This document shows, piece after piece, positions 4,776-8,375 of a stretch of 8,375 nucleotides of DNA. Source of the DNA: Bacteroidota bacterium (lineage in GTDB: Bacteria; Bacteroidota; Bacteroidia; Bacteroidales; VadinHA17); NCBI GenBank assembly GCA_030642585.1, contig DAOWNN010000079.1:1-8375 (forward strand), read 5' to 3'. Both the position numbers and the translations under genes were made by a program. Every line of letters starts with the position of its first letter. The stretch's first letter is position 1. The notes beneath the pieces were generated by a model. That model did no database searches, was not told where the DNA came from, and was given only the letters and a program-made list of their open reading frames with translations.

Positions 4776-7277
4776 TCAGATATTTAATTTCAGACTAAGC
4801 TTAAAAGCGAAATTATCTATAGATTTTGGAAGCCTGTAGTATCCATATCTGTAATATATGCCTATGCCATATCCCAGGAAAAATTGATTTATTATATTAT
4901 TGATGATTATTCCGGATTCAAAATACCCTTTCTCCATTGTTTTAATATTAATTCCTCTATGAAGTTCCGGGTTCTGAAGTTTCCCAATTCCAAAATTACT
5001 TACCAATTCCACTCCTGGCTGAAATCTTTTTGTTTTGAAAAGGAGTTTCCCAAAGTCCTGTCTGAAAAAGATAGATAAGAAGCTGTCCGATAAGAATTCA
5101 TTCATTCTCATCACGCCAAAACTATTTGCAGAAACTAATGAAAAAGCCTGGTAACTTCCTTTTCCATTGTACAGTTTTGAATAAGGTGCTGTTCCTTCAA
5201 CAATTCCTCCCTCAATAACAATATGAGAATGTCCGAAATTTCGACTGAGAAATTTTTTAGAAATTCGGGCTTCATACCGGGAATAAATGAATTCTCCGTT
5301 CATCCAGTTAACGCCCTGATGAAAATTTGCATAAAGTATTGGGAATCTGGTCCCCAAAGAAATCTTCTTTCTGCCGGAAACCATAAACTTTTCTTTGTAG
5401 GCAAATCTCAGCTTTATACTAAATTCAGAAAAAGTAGCTCTGTCAATTAGGTTTTCAACTCCATTTTCCGAATCATTAAACTGATAGTTGTTTCCAAATC
5501 TTATTCTTGAATTTTGAACTGACAGTTGAGTTTTAAAATATTGCAGGGCATTGAATTCAAAGGAGGTTGACCATCCTTCCACATAATCCATGTGCGAGAT
5601 TAAAAATCTTCTGAAATTTTCTGTATCAAAATTTCGGGTTTCCCTTAAAAACTCATAAGATCCTGATTCTTCAACATCATTGAAATAACTTGCTTGTAAA
5701 GAGATATCATGAGGATTTGAGATAATCCATTTTGCAGAACCACCATATTTAATTTCTTTATCCTTAAATCCATATGCAAAATATCCTGAAAAAAACAGAC
5801 TCTCTGATAAAAGTTCATTACTTATTCCACCAAGGCCAAGCCTGATTCCTTCAAAAAGGTTATAATTAATTACAGAGCGAATATCAAGATTAAAAAAATG
5901 AACAGGGATATAGCCATTCATCGTGGTTTCTGCTATCCAGAGTTTACGATCCAGATGCTGTTCCTTCCCAATGCTATCTAAAAAATGATAGGTAACTGTA
6001 TCTTTTTCAGTAAGTGGAGCAGAACGATGTGAATCCCAGAATTCTTCTGATTTTTTATGTGCATCTTTCTCAACTTCAAGTGCAATATTCTTAAATTTCT
6101 TCAGTTCAAATACCGGGTTTAGCTTTATGTTTGTTATGTATGTCTTGCCAACTCCAATTACTTTTAATGCATTGTTTTCACTTTCCACCACAACAAGCCC
6201 TTTATTGTTTTTGTCCTCCGGGTCTACCAAAATGATGTCGGTATTCAATTGAACCGGAAACCATTGTTTGTTTTCTATAAACTCATATTTCTGTTGAATT
6301 TTGATGCGAAACATGTCCTTGGACTCTGCGGCTTCGGCTACCACGTTTTGCAAAGCATATAGGTTTGAATTGATATACATAAATCCTTTCAATCCTGTAA
6401 AGTTTTTCCCTTTTTTGGGATGAAAAGAGATAATAAATAAACTATCCTTGGCGGAGGTGAAAAGAGTATCCTCAAGAATAAACAGATATTTGTTTTTACT
6501 TCCATAACTAATTGGATTCAGATAATTCTTATCAAAAATGGTAATGAAATCATTGTAAAAAGAGAAAGACTGAATTTGTGTTGCAAGCAAGGTAAAAGAG
6601 GGATTACTGAATCCTGAAACTCTTGAAGCTACAATCTTTTCCCGGTTATTCCCCGGGGCAGAGTATTCCCTGTTGCTTACAGATTCGAGTAAAAATAAAT
6701 GTTGTTTTTCGATAAATTCATTGATCTCAAAAAAGGATGAGTCTATTTTTATAAGATTTGAATCCTGGAGTGATATTGTTGTATCTATCCTGGACTCAGG
6801 AGCTTCGACCGTGAAATATAATTTATTATAAGAGGTATATGAAAATGATTTATTTTTTTCCGGGTCATTGAGTTTCTTATTTTTATAAACCATGTCAATG
6901 ATTCTGTGAGCAGGGTTAATTCCCGGGGCAATTCTTACCTCATCAATATCATAAGTCCTGGGAGTCATTCTCACAAGCATGGAATTATTCTGAAGCTTAT
7001 CAAACCGATCAATGACCACAGGCTCATATCCTATGTATGAAAAGTTTAACAGAAAAACAGATTCCCTGGCGTGGAGGATGAAATCTCCATCAATATTACT
7101 CATGGTACCACTTCCTGAATTATTATAGGAGATATTGACAAAAGCAAGGGCATTTCCGGATTCTGAATCGATAATTCTACCGGCAAAATGTGTTTCCTGA
7201 CCAATTGTTAATATGGGAAGGTGAAAAATGATTACCACCCACCAGAACAATAACCGGATGAAGCTGATTAATTGCAA
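4776..7277 (-). CDS. DUF5686 / carboxypeptidase-regulatory-like outer-membrane protein
   Basis: This 833-residue protein has a hydrophobic N-terminal signal sequence (about 1-26, cleavage likely near TIG-QE). Residues 30-115 are a CarboxypepD_reg-like beta-sandwich (FAGRIIDSESGNALAFVNIS, then GTMSNIDGDF and FSYIGYEP), as found at the start of many Bacteroidota outer-membrane proteins. The DUF5686 region follows, recognisable by AHRIIDMVYKNKKLNDPEKN and FSYTSYNKLYF (about 123-155). The last 350 residues or so alternate polar and aromatic/hydrophobic residues like a beta-barrel. An outer-membrane location is well supported by family and sequence; the function is unknown. It lacks the plug domain expected of a SusC/TonB-dependent receptor. 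No ATG is usable near the N-terminus: the frame must start at TTG 7277, or at a later TTG (codon 10), without a Shine-Dalgarno site. It lies 61 nt after rluB with no clear promoter between them. Confidence 0.88.
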   Translation of the reverse strand: MQLISFIRLLFWWVVIIFHLPILTIGQETHFAGRIIDSESGNALAFVNISYNNSGSGTMSNIDGDFILHARESVFLLNFSYIGYEPVVIDRFDKLQNNSMLVRMTPRTYDIDEVRIAPGINPAHRIIDMVYKNKKLNDPEKNKSFSYTSYNKLYFTVEAPESRIDTTISLQDSNLIKIDSSFFEINEFIEKQHLFLLESVSNREYSAPGNNREKIVASRVSGFSNPSFTLLATQIQSFSFYNDFITIFDKNYLNPISYGSKNKYLFILEDTLFTSAKDSLFIISFHPKKGKNFTGLKGFMYINSNLYALQNVVAEAAESKDMFRIKIQQKYEFIENKQWFPVQLNTDIILVDPEDKNNKGLVVVESENNALKVIGVGKTYITNIKLNPVFELKKFKNIALEVEKDAHKKSEEFWDSHRSAPLTEKDTVTYHFLDSIGKEQHLDRKLWIAETTMNGYIPVHFFNLDIRSVINYNLFEGIRLGLGGISNELLSESLFFSGYFAYGFKDKEIKYGGSAKWIISNPHDISLQASYFNDVEESGSYEFLRETRNFDTENFRRFLISHMDYVEGWSTSFEFNALQYFKTQLSVQNSRIRFGNNYQFNDSENGVENLIDRATFSEFSIKLRFAYKEKFMVSGRKKISLGTRFPILYANFHQGVNWMNGEFIYSRYEARISKKFLSRNFGHSHIVIEGGIVEGTAPYSKLYNGKGSYQAFSLVSANSFGVMRMNEFLSDSFLSIFFRQDFGKLLFKTKRFQPGVELVSNFGIGKLQNPELHRGINIKTMEKGYFESGIIINNIINQFFLGYGIGIYYRYGYYRLPKSIDNFAFKLSLKLNI

Positions 7278-7338
7278 GATTTTTACTATAATTTGAAAGT
7301 CATATGAATAGAATTTGATAAAAGACTATTTACTCTCT

Positions 7339-8175
7339 CTATTCATAAGAACCCTTTTTGAGAATCGAGAGTTCTTTATCAGAAAGATGCCTCCACTTGC
7401 CACGTGGAAGCTTTTTTTTAGTCAAGCCGGCAAAATAAACCCTGTCAAGACGTATTACTTTATACCCGAGGTGTTCAAACATTCTGCGGATTACCCTGTT
7501 TTTTCCTGAATGGATCTCAATTCCTATCTCTCTCTTGTCTTCCGGGAGAATATAACTTATTGCATCAGGTTTTATTAGACCATCATCAAGAGTGATACCA
7601 TCAGATAATTGACTCAGGTCTTTCTGAGTAAGGTCCCCCTCAAGAGACACCTGGTATATTTTTTTCTTTTGATATTTGGGATGAGTCAGTTTTTTAGTGA
7701 GAGAGCCATCATTTGTAAGCAATAATACCCCTGTACTCATTCTGTCTAACCGGCCAACCGGATAAATCCTTTCCTCAGGCCCCTTTTTTATAAGAGAAAG
7801 TACAGTTTTCCTGCCCTGAGGATCATCTGTAGTAGTGATAACATCTTTCGGTTTATTCAATAGGATATACACTTTCTTTTCAGGATTCAGCTTTTTCCCC
7901 TTGAATTTCACTTCATCTCTGAAGCTGACTTTTGTTCCAAGTTCACTTATCTTCTTTCCATTGACTGTCACATACCCACTTTGAATATGTTTGTCAGCCT
8001 CTCTTCTGGAACACAACCCGGTATTAGCAATGAATTTATTCAGCCTGATTTCTGAAGACTCCTGTTTAGATTTCAGAGGCCTGTCCTTACTTATCTTTGC
8101 CGAGCCATATTCTAACTTTTTGCTTTTTAAATTACCCTGATAGTCAGGTGATCTTGATTTTCTTTTTTTCCCCAT
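7339..8175 (-). CDS. rluB: RluB/RsuA-family rRNA pseudouridine synthase
   Basis: The enzyme converts a specific rRNA uridine to pseudouridine; RluB-type members act on 23S rRNA near the peptidyl-transferase centre. The 278 residues begin with a lysine-rich tail (1-42). An S4 RNA-binding domain follows (43-90, IRLNKFIANTGLCSRREADK), then the catalytic domain with ILLNKPKDVITT, the active-site motif GRLDRMSTGVLLLTNDG (141-157, catalytic Asp144), and the C-terminal signature GKNRVIRRMFEHLGYKVIRL (224-243). Layout and motifs are complete. The exact target (RluB versus RluF or RsuA) cannot be read with certainty from sequence; RluB is the usual assignment in Bacteroidota. The ATG at 8175 has a leader of about 70 nt from the -7 box at 8251-8258. 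It is the first gene of the run leading to era and der. Confidence 0.93.
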   Translation of the reverse strand: MGKKRKSRSPDYQGNLKSKKLEYGSAKISKDRPLKSKQESSEIRLNKFIANTGLCSRREADKHIQSGYVTVNGKKISELGTKVSFRDEVKFKGKKLNPEKKVYILLNKPKDVITTTDDPQGRKTVLSLIKKGPEERIYPVGRLDRMSTGVLLLTNDGSLTKKLTHPKYQKKKIYQVSLEGDLTQKDLSQLSDGITLDDGLIKPDAISYILPEDKREIGIEIHSGKNRVIRRMFEHLGYKVIRLDRVYFAGLTKKKLPRGKWRHLSDKELSILKKGSYE

Positions 8176-8220
8176 CAGATATGATAGATTTTAATTGCAA
8201 TATGTACTTTTGATGATCTC

Positions 8221-8243
8221 AAAGGATTGCTTTTTAATCCTTT
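8221..8243 (-). promoter_or_regulatory. Hairpin at the predicted 5' end of the rluB mRNA
   Basis: AAAGGATT (8221-8228) and AATCCTTT (8236-8243) form a perfect 8-bp inverted repeat with a 7-nt loop. With the -7 box at 8251-8258, transcription should begin near 8244, so this stem-loop would sit at the extreme 5' end of the mRNA. A 5'-terminal stabilising hairpin or a protein-binding site would both fit. A minus-strand terminator is unlikely because no T-run follows. Confidence 0.45.
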
Positions 8244-8250
8244 CAAAGTA

Positions 8251-8258
8251 CAAATATA
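8251..8258 (-). promoter_or_regulatory. -7 promoter box for rluB
   Basis: The minus strand reads TATATTTG, a perfect TAnnTTTG box, about 75 nt upstream of the rluB ATG. No good -33 TTTG is seen at the expected distance. It probably drives rluB and perhaps the DUF5686 gene. Confidence 0.5.
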
Positions 8259-8311
8259 TAAATTAAGGTGAGTTCGATATAAGACTTTGCTTAAACAGAT
8301 GATAATAAATA

Positions 8312-8362
8312 AGCCCGTCCTTTAGGTCAAAGACCCAGACATTTATCGTCAGGGGCGGGGCT
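8312..8362. other. Compact GC-rich structured element of unknown type
   Basis: AGCCCGTCCTT (8312-8322) pairs with AGGGGCGGGGCT (8351-8362) with one bulged G. Inside are a perfect GGTC-aaa-GACC hairpin (8325-8335) and a short GAC/GTC stem (8338-8340 with 8348-8350), so the element could form a three-way junction. Two outer-stem pairs are G-U on the plus strand but A-C mismatches on the minus strand, which favours plus-strand RNA. In contrast, the minus strand has a promoter box just upstream and a T-rich flank (CTTATTTATT) downstream, as a terminator would. It may be a terminator, a small RNA or part of an intergenic repeat. The rest of 8259-8375 holds no gene that I can support. Confidence 0.35.
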
Positions 8363-8365
8363 GAA

Positions 8366-8373
8366 CAAATATA
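8366..8373 (-). promoter_or_regulatory. Possible -7 promoter box at the right edge
   Basis: The minus strand reads TATATTTG, a perfect TAnnTTTG box identical to the one before rluB. Its start site would be near 8359, at the edge of the structured element at 8312-8362. The -33 region lies outside the window. Confidence 0.35.
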
Positions 8374-8375
8374 AT

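Noticed and set aside
4776..7277. SusC/TonB-dependent receptor
   Set aside because: The CarboxypepD_reg-like N-terminus is shared, but no plug domain is seen, the length is short for SusC, no SusD partner is present, and the DUF5686 motifs fit better.
8176..8375. Known riboswitch or tRNA upstream of rluB
   Set aside because: No conserved core of a riboswitch class I know and no cloverleaf with T-loop (GTTCRA) and acceptor pairing could be found.

Overview
The window comes from an AT-rich bacterial chromosome, almost certainly of the phylum Bacteroidota and probably the order Bacteroidales. Three things point there: perfect TAnnTTTG -7 promoter boxes of the Bacteroidota sigma factor, mostly weak or absent Shine-Dalgarno sequences, and genes of typical Bacteroidota families (a DUF5686 outer-membrane protein, a LuxR-type regulator with the ITHRKNI/KLGIKT style of DNA-binding helix, and a Bacteroidales-type Era and Der).

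Layout, left to right. Positions 2-133 hold the last 43 codons of a plus-strand SpoIIE/PP2C-type phosphatase. Positions 134-346 are a convergent intergenic region with a hairpin and a GC-rich two-copy tandem repeat. All other genes are on the minus strand. 347-1740 is a two-gene unit: a hemerythrin-domain protein resembling RIC/ScdA/YtfE (1015-1740), then a LuxR-family regulator with a degenerate receiver domain (347-949). A clear promoter lies in front of the pair. 1859-8175 reads, in transcription order, rluB (pseudouridine synthase), a DUF5686/carboxypeptidase-regulatory-like outer-membrane protein, era, der and a small lipoprotein. The right edge (8176-8375) is the rluB promoter and leader plus a compact, GC-rich structured element next to another -7 box.

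How the genes work together. RluB (23S rRNA pseudouridylation), Era (30S maturation) and Der (50S maturation) form a ribosome-assembly cluster. An outer-membrane protein gene sits inside it and a lipoprotein gene at its end. The hemerythrin/LuxR pair is a separate unit, plausibly a di-iron protein for iron-centre damage or gas/redox stress and a regulator not controlled by ordinary phosphorylation.

I found no mobile element, CRISPR array, tRNA, rRNA or obviously new multi-gene system. The points most worth a second look are the di-iron protein/pseudo-receiver pair with its duplicated promoter sequence, the start-site problems of era and the DUF5686 gene, and the structured intergenic elements at both ends.
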